A stretch of DNA of 64,000 nt from Bacteroidales bacterium (GCA_015060455.1 SUYM01000017.1:1-64000), one strand, 5' to 3'; positions 51,154 through 62,092 are shown, numbered from the stretch's first letter. Translations and numbers: made by a program. The notes: generated from the sequence alone by a model not told the origin.

Positions 51154-51324
51154 ATGTCATTCATTATTACTCTTCTATGGGCAGCCCTTTGGGGCTATGT
51201 CTGCTACAAGATGGCAGAAAGCAGAGGTCGTAACACTACCACCGGAGCCATCCTTGGCGTCATCTTCGGTCTGTTTGCAGTAATCGGTTACGCAATCGCC
51301 GGCAAAAAGGAGCCCGAGGCTTAG
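51154..51324 (+). CDS. Small membrane protein
   Basis: A 56-residue protein (MSFIITLLWAALWGYVCYKM...) with two hydrophobic segments (about 3-20 and 30-49) separated by AESRGRNTTTGA and a charged tail KKEPEA. It resembles small Bacteroidota proteins predicted as double-span membrane peptides. The frame extends back into the M3 gene, but the ATG at 51154 gives the compact membrane protein. A sequence like TATATTCG at about 51099-51106 may be its -7 box. A strong terminator follows. Function unknown. Confidence 0.6.
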   Translation: MSFIITLLWAALWGYVCYKMAESRGRNTTTGAILGVIFGLFAVIGYAIAGKKEPEA

Positions 51325-51342
51325 CCCATCCTGAACCAAAAC

Positions 51343-51391
51343 CAACACCGGTACTACAAGAAAACCCATGTTTCATGTAGTACCGGTGTTG
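51343..51391. terminator. Strong terminator between the small membrane protein gene and aspS
   Basis: A 16-base perfect stem (CAACACCGGTACTACA at 51343-51358 with its complement at 51376-51391), a 17-base loop, and a short T-run. It serves the plus-strand gene and probably the convergent aspS. Confidence 0.8.
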
Positions 51392-51430
51392 TTTCGTATT
51401 CTGCGGCAACCTCTGTGTCCCGCAGAGAAC

Positions 51431-53203
51431 CTACTCCTTGCGCTCTGCCTTTGATTCAAGGAAGAGTTCGTCCATCTGCTCCTGGTCGATATATGAAGGA
51501 GAATCGATCATGACGTCGCGGCCCTGATTGTTCTTAGGGAATGCGATATAGTCACGGATGGTCTCCTGACCGCCGAAGAGCGAGCAGACACGGTCAAAAC
51601 CGAATGCGAGTCCTCCGTGTGGCGGTGCTCCGAACTTGAAGGCGTTGATGATGAAGCCGAACTTGTATTCTGCGTCTTCCTTGCTGATGCCGAGCACCTC
51701 GAACATACGCTCCTGCATTGCCGCCTCGTGGATACGGATAGATCCGCCGCCGAGTTCGGTGCCGTTGAGGACAAAGTCGTATGCGTTCGCACATACCTTT
51801 TCAAGGTCTTCCTTCCTGTCACTGTAAAACAGTTCCACATGCTCCGGCTTAGGTGCCGTGAACGGATGGTGCATTGCGTAGAAACGCTGGGTCTCGTCGT
51901 CCCACTCCACGAGAGGGAAATCCACCACCCAGAGAGGCGCAAAATTGAACGGATCACGAAGACCGAGCCTGTTACCCATCTCGATACGGAGTACACCAAG
52001 CATGTTCTGGGTCTTTCTCTTTGCTCCGCAGAGCACGAGCATCATGTCGCCCTTCTTCGCGCCGAGACGGTCCGCAACTGCCTGCAACTGCTCAGGAGTA
52101 TAGAACTTGTCGATTGAAGACTTGATGCTGCCGTCTTCATTTACCTTTATATATACAAGACCCTTGGCTCCCACCTGAGGCCTCTTCACCCACTCTGTGA
52201 GTTCGTCGATCTGCTTGCGTGTATATGCTGCCGCACCTTCCACGTTGATGGCACCGATATAGTCAACACCATCAAAGACGGAGAAGCCATAACCCTTGAC
52301 AAGGTCTGTGATCTCATGGATCTTCATATCGAAACGGATGTCCGGCTTGTCGCTTCCATAGAAATCCATCGCGTCATACCAACTCATACGCGGAATGCGC
52401 TCTGCAATCTCCACTCCGAGCACATTCTTGAAGAGGGTCCTCATCATGCCCTCGAAGGTATTCAGGACATCCTCCTGCTCCACGAATGACATCTCGCAGT
52501 CGATCTGAGTGAACTCAGGCTGACGGTCAGCGCGGAGGTCCTCGTCACGGAAGCAGCGCACAATCTGGAAATAGCGGTCGTAGCCGGCCACCATAAGCAA
52601 CTGCTTGAAGGTCTGAGGCGACTGAGGCAGGGCATAGAACTGTCCGGGGTTCATGCGTGAAGGAACCACAAAGTCGCGGGCTCCCTCCGGAGTCGATTTG
52701 ATAAGATATGGAGTCTCTATTTCAAGGAAATTCTGTGAGTCGAGATAGTTGCGCACCTCGTGAGCGATCTGGTGACGTATCTTGAGCGCTCTCTGCAAAG
52801 GGTTTCTGCGCAGGTCAAGATAGCGGTATCTTGCGCGGAGTTCCTCGCCGCCGTCGCTCTCGTCCTCGATTGTGAACGGAGGCGTGTTGGCCTTGTTGAG
52901 GACCTTGATGTCGCTGACTGCAATCTCGATGTCGCCGGTCGGCATCTTAGGGTTCTTGCTCTGACGCTCGATCACCTGTCCTGTCACCTGAAGCACCCAC
53001 TCGCGTCCCAGACCTGATGCAAGGTCCTGAAGTTCCTGTGCTGCATGAGCATCAACCACAAGTTGTGTGATGCCATAGCGGTCTCTGAGGTCAACGAAGG
53101 TCATTCCGCCAAGTTTCCTTGACTTCTGTACCCATCCGGCCAAGGTTACGCTCTGGCCTGCATTTTCGATGCGGAGTTCCCCGCAGGTATGAGTTCTGTA
53201 CAT
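51431..53203 (-). CDS. aspS: Aspartyl-tRNA synthetase
   Basis: A 590-residue class II synthetase that charges tRNA-Asp. An N-terminal OB anticodon-binding domain (about 1-110) is followed by the catalytic core with motif 2 [18 protein letters not shown], a bacterial GAD insertion domain (about 285-410) and motif 3 [10 protein letters not shown]. The ATG at 53201-53203 ([10 protein letters not shown]) is chosen over the longer frame from 53236. A TATTTTTG box on the minus strand (plus 53234-53241) is a plausible promoter. The length is that of bacterial AspRS. Confidence 0.96.
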   Translation of the reverse strand: MYRTHTCGELRIENAGQSVTLAGWVQKSRKLGGMTFVDLRDRYGITQLVVDAHAAQELQDLASGLGREWVLQVTGQVIERQSKNPKMPTGDIEIAVSDIKVLNKANTPPFTIEDESDGGEELRARYRYLDLRRNPLQRALKIRHQIAHEVRNYLDSQNFLEIETPYLIKSTPEGARDFVVPSRMNPGQFYALPQSPQTFKQLLMVAGYDRYFQIVRCFRDEDLRADRQPEFTQIDCEMSFVEQEDVLNTFEGMMRTLFKNVLGVEIAERIPRMSWYDAMDFYGSDKPDIRFDMKIHEITDLVKGYGFSVFDGVDYIGAINVEGAAAYTRKQIDELTEWVKRPQVGAKGLVYIKVNEDGSIKSSIDKFYTPEQLQAVADRLGAKKGDMMLVLCGAKRKTQNMLGVLRIEMGNRLGLRDPFNFAPLWVVDFPLVEWDDETQRFYAMHHPFTAPKPEHVELFYSDRKEDLEKVCANAYDFVLNGTELGGGSIRIHEAAMQERMFEVLGISKEDAEYKFGFIINAFKFGAPPHGGLAFGFDRVCSLFGGQETIRDYIAFPKNNQGRDVMIDSPSYIDQEQMDELFLESKAERKE

Positions 53204-53262
53204 ATCTGTATGTTGTTTATTTTCAAAATCCCACAAAAATAATCAATTTATGCGAATTTCAT

Positions 53263-53270
53263 TAAATTTG
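53263..53270 (+). promoter_or_regulatory. -7 promoter box of the DUF4294 gene
   Basis: TAAATTTG matches the consensus and ends only 8 bases before the ATG at 53279, so the leader should be very short. No good -33 box is seen. Confidence 0.45.
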
Positions 53271-53278
53271 CCAAGATT

Positions 53279-53998
53279 ATGAAGATGCGCCCGGTCATAT
53301 TTCTTGTTCTGTTGCTTTCTATGGCGACAGGAATGACCATATATGCCCAGTCAGACAGAAAAAGGTCTCAGCCGGTGGGCGCCTCAGCGGTGTGGGGAGT
53401 GGTCGGAAAGCCCGATGATGCCCCTATGAACTATATGGTCGAGAACGGCGATACCATGTATTTCGGCACCATACGCCCCTCAAAGGTGTATTCTCGCCTT
53501 CCCAGGCAGAAAGGACGCGAATGGCGGAAATATTACAGGCTGGTGCATAATTTCAGCAAGGCCTATCCATACGCGCTGGTGGCCCGCAGGCTTGTGCAGG
53601 AGGCGGACAGCACCATCGCGGCAGACAATCTCAGGTGGGCAAAGCGGGACAGGTATATTGCCGGCATCCAGAAGGAACTTTTTGATGTGTTTGAAAGTCA
53701 GATGCGCAACATGACTGTCAGCCAGGGCGCCCTGCTCATGAAACTCATAGACCGGGAGGTGGGCAAGTCCTCATATAACATAATCAAGGATTATAAGAAC
53801 AGCATTGCGGCGGCCTTCTGGCAGGGCATAGCGAAAATCTTCGGCACCGACCTCAAGAAGCCATACGACCCGGAGGGAGACGACAAACTGACCGAGGAAC
53901 TTGTACATATCTGGGAAGACGGCGATTTTCAGGCTTTCTATTTCTCAATCTTCTGGAAGGACCCTCCTGTTGTGCCTATTCCCGAAAAATATCTGTAA
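53279..53998 (+). CDS. DUF4294 domain-containing secreted protein
   Basis: A 239-residue protein with signal peptide (ending TIYAQ, about residue 24). The DUF4294 pattern is clear: REWRKYYRLVHNFSKAYPYALVARRLV, QGALLMKLIDREVGKSSYNIIKDYKNSIAAAFWQGIAKIFGTDLKKPYDP. The family is confined mainly to Bacteroidota and has no assigned biochemical role. It is divergent from aspS and appears to be a single-gene unit. Confidence 0.85.
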   Translation: MKMRPVIFLVLLLSMATGMTIYAQSDRKRSQPVGASAVWGVVGKPDDAPMNYMVENGDTMYFGTIRPSKVYSRLPRQKGREWRKYYRLVHNFSKAYPYALVARRLVQEADSTIAADNLRWAKRDRYIAGIQKELFDVFESQMRNMTVSQGALLMKLIDREVGKSSYNIIKDYKNSIAAAFWQGIAKIFGTDLKKPYDPEGDDKLTEELVHIWEDGDFQAFYFSIFWKDPPVVPIPEKYL

Positions 53999-54153
53999 AA
54001 ATTCCATCCAAAAGGGCGATTTATCAAAAAGTTATTTTATTTTTGTCCCCGATATGCAAAGCGATTGTGAGCCGGAGCCGGCTTATGACCGCTTTTCATG
54101 ATATAAAAGTCTGACCAAACAAACCTTTTATGGATTTTACCGTAGATTAGTAA

Positions 54154-55272
54154 ATGAGAAAACTGTCTGTCTTTTTGGGGGTTGCCATGTTGGCAATCGG
54201 CTCTGCAGTCAGTGCGCAGGAAGTCGATAGTACTGCGACAATGCAGATGTCATCCTGGGGGGATGCAAAACAATGTGAAACCATAGATTATATTCCGGAG
54301 GTACGATTGGATACCCGTTTTGGATATAGCCATGATTTTGCAGAAGGTACCGGCCGATTTGGAGGCAACGGTCTGTTTTTGGATATAAACGGTAAGATTA
54401 GTCCACATTTTTCATATAGTCTGAATCATCGGCTGGCTTCTTTTGAGGGCGGCGACGAACCCGGTTTCGGCAATACAAACTGGCTGACGCTCGACTTTGA
54501 GCATGACTGGTTCTGTATTTCAGCAGGCAAGCAGGACATAAAGGTCGGAGGATTCGAGTATGACGAATACGACCTCAACTGCTACGGGGAGATGAACTCA
54601 CAGTTCTGGAACAATGTATCTCCTTGGCAGTGGGGACTCCTGGTGGGTGCTTATCCGGCAGAGGGTCAGACACTTATGCTCCAATGCACCAATTCTCCGT
54701 TTTCCGATATCGAGATATTCAACCTCTTTGCCTATTCGCTTGCATGGCAGGGAGAGTGGGACTGCTACAATTCATATTGGAGCGTCAATATGTGGGAATA
54801 TCAGAGGGGCAGGTTCGTCAAGGCCCTGAACCTCGGAAACCGTTTCTATGCAGGCGACTTTACCTTTGACCTTGATTATTCGACCCGCTGCACAGATCTG
54901 AAAGCGGCTTTCACCAAAGACTTCACAGTGAACTTCATGCCTGCATACGAGTGGGAATGGGGACGCGCATTTGTAAAGGTCGGTTTTGAAAAGGTGGCGC
55001 TGACCACTTATGTCAGTCCGTCAGAAACAGAAGATCCGCTGGTTTCGCTTGTGCCCGGAGTTGAGGAAGTTCCGTTCACTGGAAACAATTTCTTCTACGG
55101 CGCAGGAGTGGAATTTTTCCCTCTCAAATCATATAAGGACGTAAGAGTCCATGCTATATGGGCGTCGAACTCGCACCTGACGGCAGGTCATTACATCAAT
55201 ATAGGTCTTACCTGGAACCTCAACCTTACCAAGGCTGGAAAGGCATTGGTTTCCAAACTTATAAACAAATAG
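54154..55272 (+). CDS. Outer-membrane porin-like protein upstream of potABCD
   Basis: A 372-residue protein with signal peptide (ending AVSAQ) and alternating beta-strands with many aromatic residues ([36 protein letters not shown]). It resembles the phosphate-selective porin O/P group in style. It lies 46 bases before potA with no visible terminator between, so it may belong to the polyamine operon and provide outer-membrane passage. A -7 box TATTTTTG is at 54038-54045. The substrate is unknown. Confidence 0.7.
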   Translation: MRKLSVFLGVAMLAIGSAVSAQEVDSTATMQMSSWGDAKQCETIDYIPEVRLDTRFGYSHDFAEGTGRFGGNGLFLDINGKISPHFSYSLNHRLASFEGGDEPGFGNTNWLTLDFEHDWFCISAGKQDIKVGGFEYDEYDLNCYGEMNSQFWNNVSPWQWGLLVGAYPAEGQTLMLQCTNSPFSDIEIFNLFAYSLAWQGEWDCYNSYWSVNMWEYQRGRFVKALNLGNRFYAGDFTFDLDYSTRCTDLKAAFTKDFTVNFMPAYEWEWGRAFVKVGFEKVALTTYVSPSETEDPLVSLVPGVEEVPFTGNNFFYGAGVEFFPLKSYKDVRVHAIWASNSHLTAGHYINIGLTWNLNLTKAGKALVSKLINK

Positions 55273-55318
55273 CATCACTATCATCCGGAGCGTCGGCGAA
55301 GGAATTTTCCATTGGAAT

Positions 55319-56701
55319 ATGAAGAAAAGCGAAAACATAATCGAGATAAGGAATGTCAGCAAGAGTTTCGGCGAAAAATGCATTCTCAACAATATCAGCA
55401 TCTCTGTAAAGCAGGGAGAATTTCTCACCCTCCTCGGTCCGTCCGGCTGCGGAAAGACGACCCTCCTGCGAATGATCGCCGGCTTCGGTTCTCCCGATTC
55501 TGGCGAGATACTTATCAACGGTATGGACATTACGGATATGCCGCCGCACGAGAGGCCTGTGAACACTGTGTTCCAGCGCTATGCCCTCTTCCCTCATCTT
55601 GATGTATATGAAAACATCGCCTTCGGTCTCAAACTCCAGAAGGTGCCTGAGGCGGAAATCGACAAAAGGGTCCGCAAGGTGCTGAAGATGGTGAGCATGA
55701 CAGACTATGAGGACAGGGATGTGGAGTCGCTTTCAGGTGGTCAGCAGCAGCGCGTGGCCATCGCAAGGGCCATCGTGAACCAGCCTAAGGTGCTCCTGCT
55801 CGACGAGCCTCTTTCCGCCCTTGACCTGAAGATGCGCAAGGACATGCAGATCGAACTCAAGGAGATGCACCGCAAACTCGGCATCACCTTCATCTACGTG
55901 ACCCATGACCAGGAGGAGGCGCTTACCCTTTCAGATACTATCGTGGTGCTTGATGACGGTAACATAAGGCAGGTGGGCACTCCGACAGACATATATAACG
56001 AGCCTCAGAACGCCTTTGTGGCAGATTTCATTGGAGAATCGAACATCCTCAACGGAAGAATGGTCAAGGACAGGCTCGTGGAGTTTGCCGGACATGAGTT
56101 CGACTGCGTGGATGAGGGATTCGGCGAGGACGTGGCCGTGGATGTGGTCGTGCGTCCGGAGGATATATATATGACCAACAAACTCGAAAGCGCCCAGTTC
56201 ACTGCAAAGGTCAAGTCATGCACCTTCAAGGGTGTCCATTACGAGATGTTCGTAGATACTGACAAGGGCTATGAACTTATGATTCAGGACTATAACGCTT
56301 TTGAACCGGATTCGACGGTGGGCCTTATCATCAGGCCTGCGGACATTCAGGTGATGCACAAGGAAAGGGTATGCAACGAGTTTGAAGGCGAGATTACAGG
56401 AGAGAACAAGGTCGAGTTCCTTGGTGAGGAGTGGGTGTGCAGGACGGATCTTGAGACCGGCACGAAGGTCAAGGTGCAGGTTGATTTCGCAAAGGTGGAT
56501 CTGATCGACCATCCGGAAGACGGAACCCTTGAAGGCGAGGTACATTTCCTTCTCTATAAGGGAGACCATTACCATCTTGCAATCCGCACAGCCCATCGTG
56601 ATTATGTATGGGTTGACACCAACGACATCTGGGACAAGGGAGACCTTGTGGGTATTAACATTGATCCTAAGGACATCAAGATCACTAAGTGCGATGAATA
56701 A
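55319..56701 (+). CDS. potA: Spermidine/putrescine ABC transporter ATP-binding protein
   Basis: A 460-residue ATPase: Walker [14 protein letters not shown]-loop [16 protein letters not shown], signature [15 protein letters not shown] and Walker [13 protein letters not shown] (residues about 35-185), then an enlarged C-terminal TOBE-type regulatory region. At 460 residues it is about 80 longer than E. coli PotA; the extension contains two related segments beginning [12 protein letters not shown] and [13 protein letters not shown]. Its last 8 bases overlap potB. Confidence 0.93.
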   Translation: MKKSENIIEIRNVSKSFGEKCILNNISISVKQGEFLTLLGPSGCGKTTLLRMIAGFGSPDSGEILINGMDITDMPPHERPVNTVFQRYALFPHLDVYENIAFGLKLQKVPEAEIDKRVRKVLKMVSMTDYEDRDVESLSGGQQQRVAIARAIVNQPKVLLLDEPLSALDLKMRKDMQIELKEMHRKLGITFIYVTHDQEEALTLSDTIVVLDDGNIRQVGTPTDIYNEPQNAFVADFIGESNILNGRMVKDRLVEFAGHEFDCVDEGFGEDVAVDVVVRPEDIYMTNKLESAQFTAKVKSCTFKGVHYEMFVDTDKGYELMIQDYNAFEPDSTVGLIIRPADIQVMHKERVCNEFEGEITGENKVEFLGEEWVCRTDLETGTKVKVQVDFAKVDLIDHPEDGTLEGEVHFLLYKGDHYHLAIRTAHRDYVWVDTNDIWDKGDLVGINIDPKDIKITKCDE

Positions 56702-57461
56702 AAGAAGTACATGGGCATTGCCCTATGCTATATTTCTGGTGCTGTTTGTAGCGCTGCCGCTCATCCTGATTATGTTCTATGCGTTCAGGGATGCCGGCGG
56801 AAATTTCACGCTCGGCAACTTCACCAAGTTCTTCACGGACAAGGACGCATTGGAGACCTTTGCCCTGTCATTGGAGGTGGCCATAGAGAACACAGCCATC
56901 TGCGTCCTCCTTGGTTATCCGGCAGCATGGATTCTTGCGAACAAGAAACTCAACAGGAGCGCAATCACGATAGTCCTCTTCATCATGCCGATGTGGATCA
57001 ACGCCCTGATGAGGACGCTGGCAACCACTGAACTGTTCAATGTGCTGGGCATCCAACTCGGCAAGGGGACCCTTCTTGCAGGTATGGTCTATGACTATCT
57101 TCCGTTCATGATCTACCCGATATACAATATCCTGGAAAAGATGGACAAGTCATACGCCGAGGCCGCCTCGGACCTCGGAGCGACCCCATGGCAGGTGTTC
57201 TGGAAGGTGCAGGTGCCGCTTTCCATGCCGGGAGTGGTCAGCGGCGTGATGATGGTGTTCATGCCGACCGTGAGCACATTCGCCATATCTGAGTTCCTGA
57301 CCAACAACAAGATTAAACTCTTCGGTACCATCATTCAGGAGAATATCAATTCCGGAATGTGGAACTATGGTGCCGCACTGTCGCTCGTGATGCTCGTGAT
57401 CATAGGTATAACCAGCCTTCTTCAGGACAACAAGAAGGATCTTAACGAAGGGAGGGTATAA
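56694..57461 (+). CDS. potB: Spermidine/putrescine ABC transporter permease PotB
   Basis: A 255-residue inner-membrane permease with about six helices and the EAA-loop [27 protein letters not shown]. The open frame begins at 56529 inside potA; the ATG at 56694 ([22 protein letters not shown]) gives the normal N-terminus and an 8-base overlap with potA. It is followed 3 bases later by potC. Confidence 0.92.
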   Translation: MNKRSTWALPYAIFLVLFVALPLILIMFYAFRDAGGNFTLGNFTKFFTDKDALETFALSLEVAIENTAICVLLGYPAAWILANKKLNRSAITIVLFIMPMWINALMRTLATTELFNVLGIQLGKGTLLAGMVYDYLPFMIYPIYNILEKMDKSYAEAASDLGATPWQVFWKVQVPLSMPGVVSGVMMVFMPTVSTFAISEFLTNNKIKLFGTIIQENINSGMWNYGAALSLVMLVIIGITSLLQDNKKDLNEGRV

Positions 57462-57464
57462 GGT

Positions 57465-58268
57465 ATGAAGAGATTTTTCGTCCAATGCTACATATGGCTG
57501 CTGCTGATCGTGCTTTACGCCCCTATCGTGTTCATTGCAGTCTTTTCTTTCACCGAAAGCAAGGTACTCGGCAACTGGACAGGTTTTTCCACAAAACTGT
57601 ACTCCAATCTGTTCACGGGTGACATGCAGGGCTCCGGTTCGCTCATGTCCGCAATCCAGAACACACTTCTCATCGCCCTTGTCGCAGCGGGGGTTTCCAC
57701 ACTGATCGGCACCATCGCAGCCATCGGCATCCACAACATGAAGGGACGCGGCAAGCAGGCCATCACCTTTCTGAACAATATCCCTATGCTCAATCCGGAT
57801 ATCATCACCGGTGTATCCCTTTTCCTGCTCTTTGTGTTCCTGCACATCAGTCAGGGCTATACCACGGTCATATTGGCACACATCACCTTCTGCACCCCAT
57901 ACGTGGTGCTGAGCGTGCTGCCGAAACTGACCCAGATGAATCCGAATATATACGAGGCGGCTCTGGACCTTGGCGCGACTCCGTTCTACGCTCTGCGCAA
58001 GGTGCTGCTGCCTATTCTGAAACCGGGTATGATATCCGGCTTCATCCTCGCGTTCACAATGTCGCTGGACGACTTTGCCGTGACCTTCTTCACCCGCGGA
58101 ACAATAGGTCTGGACACGCTTTCGACCTATATCTATACCGATGCCCGCAAGGGAGGCCTCACTCCGGAACTCCGTCCGATGATCACAATCCTGTTCCTGG
58201 GTATCCTTGCCCTGCTTATAGTCATTAACCTCAGAAAGGCCCGCGCCGCTGAAAAAGCCGCTAAATAG
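57465..58268 (+). CDS. potC: Spermidine/putrescine ABC transporter permease PotC
   Basis: A 267-residue inner-membrane permease with about six helices and the EAA-loop YEAALDLGATPFYALRKVLLPILKPG. It pairs with PotB to form the translocation channel. It is 2 bases from potD. The length and motif are typical. Confidence 0.92.
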   Translation: MKRFFVQCYIWLLLIVLYAPIVFIAVFSFTESKVLGNWTGFSTKLYSNLFTGDMQGSGSLMSAIQNTLLIALVAAGVSTLIGTIAAIGIHNMKGRGKQAITFLNNIPMLNPDIITGVSLFLLFVFLHISQGYTTVILAHITFCTPYVVLSVLPKLTQMNPNIYEAALDLGATPFYALRKVLLPILKPGMISGFILAFTMSLDDFAVTFFTRGTIGLDTLSTYIYTDARKGGLTPELRPMITILFLGILALLIVINLRKARAAEKAAK

Positions 58269-58270
58269 AT

Positions 58271-59560
58271 ATGAAGAAAATTTTTCTCGCCGCCCTTGTG
58301 GCATTGACTTTTTGGGGTTGCTCTCAGGACAGGAGCAGCATCCTGAAAGTGTATAACTGGGCCGACTATATAGATGAGGAACTTCTTGACGAGTTCGAAC
58401 AGTGGTACCACGAGCAGACCGGAGAGACTGTCGAGATCATATATCAGACCTTCGACATCAACGAAACCATGCTCTCGAAGATCGAACTCGGACATGAAGA
58501 TTATGATGTGGTCTGCCCTTCGGACTATATCATCGAGAGAATGCTCCGCAACGACCTTCTGCTGCCCATAGACAAAGATTTCGGTCAGACTCCGAACTAT
58601 CTGGACAATGTATCGCCATATATTTCAGAAAAGTTCTCGGAGATAGAAGGTCATGGCAAAGACGCCCGGGATTACTCCGTAGGCTATATGTGGGGCACGG
58701 TGGGACTGATATATAATCCGAAATATGTCTCGGACGAGCAGGCGCAAAGTTGGGAAGTGCTTCGCGCAGAAGGATTCGAAGGCAAGGTGCTGATGAAAGA
58801 CGCGTTCCGTGACATATATACGTCCTTGCTTGCGGCGTTGAAAAGGGAGGATATAGAGGCCGGCCGGACAACCCTCAGTCAGGTTTCATTCGACACCTCG
58901 GAGCAGTCCGTCGCCCTTGTCGAGGATTATCTCAATTCATTCAAGGAGAATATCGGCGGATGGGAAGCGGACTTCGGCAAGGAGCAGATGACCAAGGAAC
59001 TTGCATGGCTGAATTTTTCGTGGAGCGGAGATGCCCAGTGGGCTATTGAGGAGGCTACCGAAATGGGAGTGGAACTGGAATATTCAATTCCGCAGGAAGG
59101 CAGTGCCGTGTGGTTTGACGGTTGGGTGATTCCGAAATATGCCCGCAACGTCAAGGCTGCAAGTTATTTCATCAATTTCATGTGTATGCCGGAGAATGCG
59201 CTTCGCAATATGGATATGACCGGCTATGTGAGTGCGGTCGGCGGTTCTCAGGTGCTTGAAGCCATGAGTGACGATCAGGAGTATGAGCCGGTAGATGTAA
59301 GTTATTTCTTTGGTGAGGAAGCTTCACAGGCCTGCGTGAACCCTATCATGTATCCGGACGGAGCGACAATTTCGCGTTGTGCCATGATGCATGATGTGGG
59401 CACAGAGGAACTTCTGAAAATGTGGTCCCGCGTCAAAGGCTCCAATGCTTCCGCCTTCACATATGTCATCATCGTGCTTGTGCTCGGAGGACTTGTTGCT
59501 GCCGTAATCCTGAAATACACCCGCAAAAGCCATCGCCGCAAGAAGCATGGCAGGCGATAG
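58271..59560 (+). CDS. potD: Spermidine/putrescine-binding protein PotD with extra C-terminal transmembrane helix
   Basis: A 429-residue substrate-binding protein with lipobox (LTFWGC), so it is anchored in the membrane by its N-terminal Cys. The mature part follows PotD: LKVYNWADYIDEELLDEFE, VVCPSDYIIERMLRNDLLLPID, GYMWGTVGLIYNPK, WFDGWVIPKYARN. Unusually, a transmembrane helix (about residues 397-416, FTYVIIVLVLGGLVAAVILK) and a basic tail (RKSHRRKKHGRR) follow the binding domain. The basic tail would lie in the cytoplasm, tethering the binding protein at both ends to the inner membrane. E. coli PotD is about 350 residues, soluble and lacks this part. Confidence 0.92.
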   Translation: MKKIFLAALVALTFWGCSQDRSSILKVYNWADYIDEELLDEFEQWYHEQTGETVEIIYQTFDINETMLSKIELGHEDYDVVCPSDYIIERMLRNDLLLPIDKDFGQTPNYLDNVSPYISEKFSEIEGHGKDARDYSVGYMWGTVGLIYNPKYVSDEQAQSWEVLRAEGFEGKVLMKDAFRDIYTSLLAALKREDIEAGRTTLSQVSFDTSEQSVALVEDYLNSFKENIGGWEADFGKEQMTKELAWLNFSWSGDAQWAIEEATEMGVELEYSIPQEGSAVWFDGWVIPKYARNVKAASYFINFMCMPENALRNMDMTGYVSAVGGSQVLEAMSDDQEYEPVDVSYFFGEEASQACVNPIMYPDGATISRCAMMHDVGTEELLKMWSRVKGSNASAFTYVIIVLVLGGLVAAVILKYTRKSHRRKKHGRR

Positions 59561-59574
59561 CGGTGGCATCGGAA

Positions 59575-60138
59575 TCAGCAAGACAGGGCCGAGGCTATTT
59601 TGGAATATAGTCCCGGCTTTATCTTATATGATACGTTGGCGTTGAAGAGCGCCTGCTGGGCCTGGGCACATTTCATGTTCGCCTCGTTCATCAGGTCGAA
59701 GGTCTTTGCAACAAAGTTTCCTATACGCGAAGATTCCAGACGGAAGCCGGCCATCTTCCTGAGGTTGCGCAGAGCCTTGTTCCTCTCGAAGAACCCGCCG
59801 TTGTTCCATAGTTCGAATGTCTGTTTGGCGGCCTCGTGCAGGGCCGAGGCCTTCCTTGCGTTTTCTGCCGCCTTGTCTAACTCATTGATGTAGGGTGCCA
59901 TCATTTTCCGGGCCTCTTCCTTCAAGGCCTCTTCATCGAAGGCCGCCTTCAATTCCGTTTCAAGGTGATAATACTGCTCGCGGAACGCCTCCGCCGGACC
60001 TGCGACACCGCTGCAATCCACGTCCAATATATGATCCAGCAGGTCGTAGGCCCTTATCTGCATTTCAAGACTGATTCTTCCGTTGCATGCAGCGTTCAGC
60101 ATGTCTTCGATGCATTGTGTTATTTCCTTTGCCAGCAT
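59575..60138 (-). CDS. Hypothetical helical protein
   Basis: A 187-residue soluble protein rich in Ala, Glu and Lys, predicted nearly all helical with coiled-coil-like stretches (LKEEARKMMAPYINELDKAAENARKASALHEAAKQ). No signal peptide, no membrane segment and no recognised family. It is convergent with potD and divergent from gpmI. The codon pattern across it looks like a real gene, and the start ATG has no competing upstream start. Confidence 0.6.
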   Translation of the reverse strand: MLAKEITQCIEDMLNAACNGRISLEMQIRAYDLLDHILDVDCSGVAGPAEAFREQYYHLETELKAAFDEEALKEEARKMMAPYINELDKAAENARKASALHEAAKQTFELWNNGGFFERNKALRNLRKMAGFRLESSRIGNFVAKTFDLMNEANMKCAQAQQALFNANVSYKIKPGLYSKIASALSC

Positions 60139-60220
60139 AGTCTCAGGTGTTTAATGCGTTAGTCTGACAAATATAATAAAATCTTAACTTAAAGAGTGTC
60201 GGTTTTCGGTGCATATATTG

Positions 60221-60228
60221 TATCTTTG
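60221..60228 (+). promoter_or_regulatory. -7 promoter box of gpmI
   Basis: TATCTTTG, the commonest form of the Bacteroidota -7 box, 42 bases before the ATG at 60271. The -33 region shows only a TTTT at a short spacing. Confidence 0.55.
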
Positions 60229-60270
60229 TCAGGATATATCAATAAGTATATAAATATAAATCAACACAAT

Positions 60271-61794
60271 ATGAACAACAAAGTACTTCTTATGATCCTC
60301 GACGGATGGGGCGAGGGCAGACAGGACGAATCAAATGTCATCTACACTCAGGGCGCGCCTTACATCGAGGCTCTCCGCAAGCAGTACCCTATGAGCACTC
60401 TCAAGGCCTGCGGAGAATATGTGGGCCTTCCTGACGGGCAGATGGGAAACTCCGAGGTGGGTCACCTCAACCTTGGCGCAGGCCGCGTGGTATATCAGGA
60501 CCTGGTGAAGATCAACATAGCATGCCGCGAGCACAGACTGCTTGAAAATGCAGAAATCAAGGCGGCATACGACTATGCAAAGGCAAACGGAAAGCAACTT
60601 CACCTTATGGGACTTGCATCCATGGGCGGTGTGCACAGTTCGCTTGAGCATGTATATGAGTTCCTTAATGTAGCAAAGGAATATGGTCTTGAAGATGTAT
60701 ATGTACACTGCTTCATGGACGGCCGCGACACTGACCCTAAGAGCGGAAAAGGCTTCGTGGAAGGCCTTGAGGCTGCGATGGCGGCATCAACAGGAAAGGT
60801 TGCTTCTGTGTGCGGACGTTTCTACGCTATGGACCGCGACAAGAGATGGGAGAGAGTCAAAGAGGCATACGACCTTCTAGTTGAGGGCAAGGGCGTTCAT
60901 GCAACATCTGCAACAGAGGCTATTCAGGCTTCATACGACTCGGGTGTAACTGACGAGTTCATCAAGCCTATCGCCATTACAGGCGCTGACGGACAGCCGC
61001 TCACAACCATCAAGGAAGGCGACGCAGTGATCTTCTTCAACTTCCGTAACGACCGTGCCCGCGAACTCACAGCAGTTCTCACCCAGCAGGACATGCCGGA
61101 GTTCGGAATGCACACTCTTCCGCTCTACTACTGCTGCCTCACTCCGTACGACGCTTCATTCAAGGGCTTGCACATCCTTTTCGACAAGGAAAACGTACAG
61201 CAGACTCTCGGAGAGGTCGTATCCAAGGCAGGAAAGAACCAGCTCCGCATTGCAGAGACAGAGAAATATGCCCATGTGACATTCTTCTTCAACGGTGGTG
61301 CAGAGGCGCTTTTCGAGAACGAGGACCGTATCCTCGTGAACTCTCCGAAGGTAGCGACATACGACCTTCAGCCGGAGATGAGCGCACCTGAGGTTGCAGA
61401 CAAACTCGTTGACGCAATCAACAGCGGACGCAATGACCTGATCATCCTTAACTTCGCAAACGGCGATATGGTCGGCCACACTGGTGTGTATGAAGCAATC
61501 CGCAAGGCTGTTTCGGCAGTGGATGCATGCGTAGAGAAAGTGGTTGAGGCTGCAAAGGCACAGGGATATGTAGTCCTGCTTACTGCAGACCACGGAAACG
61601 CAGACTACGCTGTAAATCCTGACGGTTCACCAAACACCGCACACTCTCTGAACGACGTTCCTTTCATCGTCATCAATGCAGGTGACCAGGTGAAGGAAGT
61701 CAAGAGCGGAAAACTCGCAGACGTTGCTCCTACCATCCTCAAACTGATGGGTATCGAGCAGCCGGAAGCCATGACAGGCCAGCCGCTGGTGTAA
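60271..61794 (+). CDS. gpmI: 2,3-bisphosphoglycerate-independent phosphoglycerate mutase
   Basis: A 507-residue binuclear-Mn enzyme of the alkaline-phosphatase superfamily that interconverts 3- and 2-phosphoglycerate. Motifs are [10 protein letters not shown] (metal Asp), [14 protein letters not shown] (nucleophile Ser), [34 protein letters not shown] and [10 protein letters not shown]. The start is the ATG at 60271 rather than the longer frame from 60196, which would include the -7 box. The length is typical. A weak hairpin with six T (about 61813-61840) may terminate it. Confidence 0.96.
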   Translation: MNNKVLLMILDGWGEGRQDESNVIYTQGAPYIEALRKQYPMSTLKACGEYVGLPDGQMGNSEVGHLNLGAGRVVYQDLVKINIACREHRLLENAEIKAAYDYAKANGKQLHLMGLASMGGVHSSLEHVYEFLNVAKEYGLEDVYVHCFMDGRDTDPKSGKGFVEGLEAAMAASTGKVASVCGRFYAMDRDKRWERVKEAYDLLVEGKGVHATSATEAIQASYDSGVTDEFIKPIAITGADGQPLTTIKEGDAVIFFNFRNDRARELTAVLTQQDMPEFGMHTLPLYYCCLTPYDASFKGLHILFDKENVQQTLGEVVSKAGKNQLRIAETEKYAHVTFFFNGGAEALFENEDRILVNSPKVATYDLQPEMSAPEVADKLVDAINSGRNDLIILNFANGDMVGHTGVYEAIRKAVSAVDACVEKVVEAAKAQGYVVLLTADHGNADYAVNPDGSPNTAHSLNDVPFIVINAGDQVKEVKSGKLADVAPTILKLMGIEQPEAMTGQPLV

Positions 61795-61856
61795 CGTAAA
61801 GAGCATTGGTGTGCGTCCTGCTGTTACGGCAGCGTTTTTTGCACAGCCCGCCAGAC

Positions 61857-61967
61857 GACCGTGACAAAAAATCGGTAAAAATTGTCACGAAGGTCCTCAT
61901 AAACGGCATTTCAGCCTCAAAAACGGGACCTTCGCTACAAATCCAGGCCGATTTTTGTCACGGTCCC
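61857..61967. repeat. REPIN-like element, diverged copy D
   Basis: A 111-base element beginning GACCGTGACAAAAAA (61857) with an internal complementary TTGTCACGAAGGTC and ending TTTTTGTCACGGTCCC (61967). The left hairpin retains the GAAGGTC bulge seen in copies A and B; the middle and inner right arm have diverged. It lies in the gpmI-yqeY gap. Confidence 0.8.
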
Positions 61968-62051
61968 TGTCATCTACGGGCTGCGAAAAGAGATATTGCC
62001 TAAGACAAGCCGGCAGAAAAATCACAGAAAAAGTGGTGCAGTTCAAAATAC

Positions 62052-62092
62052 ATACTCCGTCCGTAAAATACGCGAAATTACGGACGGAGTAT
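62052..62092. terminator. Perfect hairpin, probable terminator of yqeY
   Basis: A 15-base perfect stem (ATACTCCGTCCGTAA at 62052-62066 with its complement at 62078-62092) and an 11-base loop. It lies about 80 bases beyond the yqeY stop on the minus strand with a short T-rich stretch after it. The rest of 61968-62170 shows nothing else I can assign. Confidence 0.55.

Noticed and set aside
57150..58304. 384-codon minus-strand frame opposite potB/potC
   Set aside because: The pot genes have unmistakable motifs and tight operon spacing; the antisense product is His/Glu/Gln-rich low-complexity sequence.
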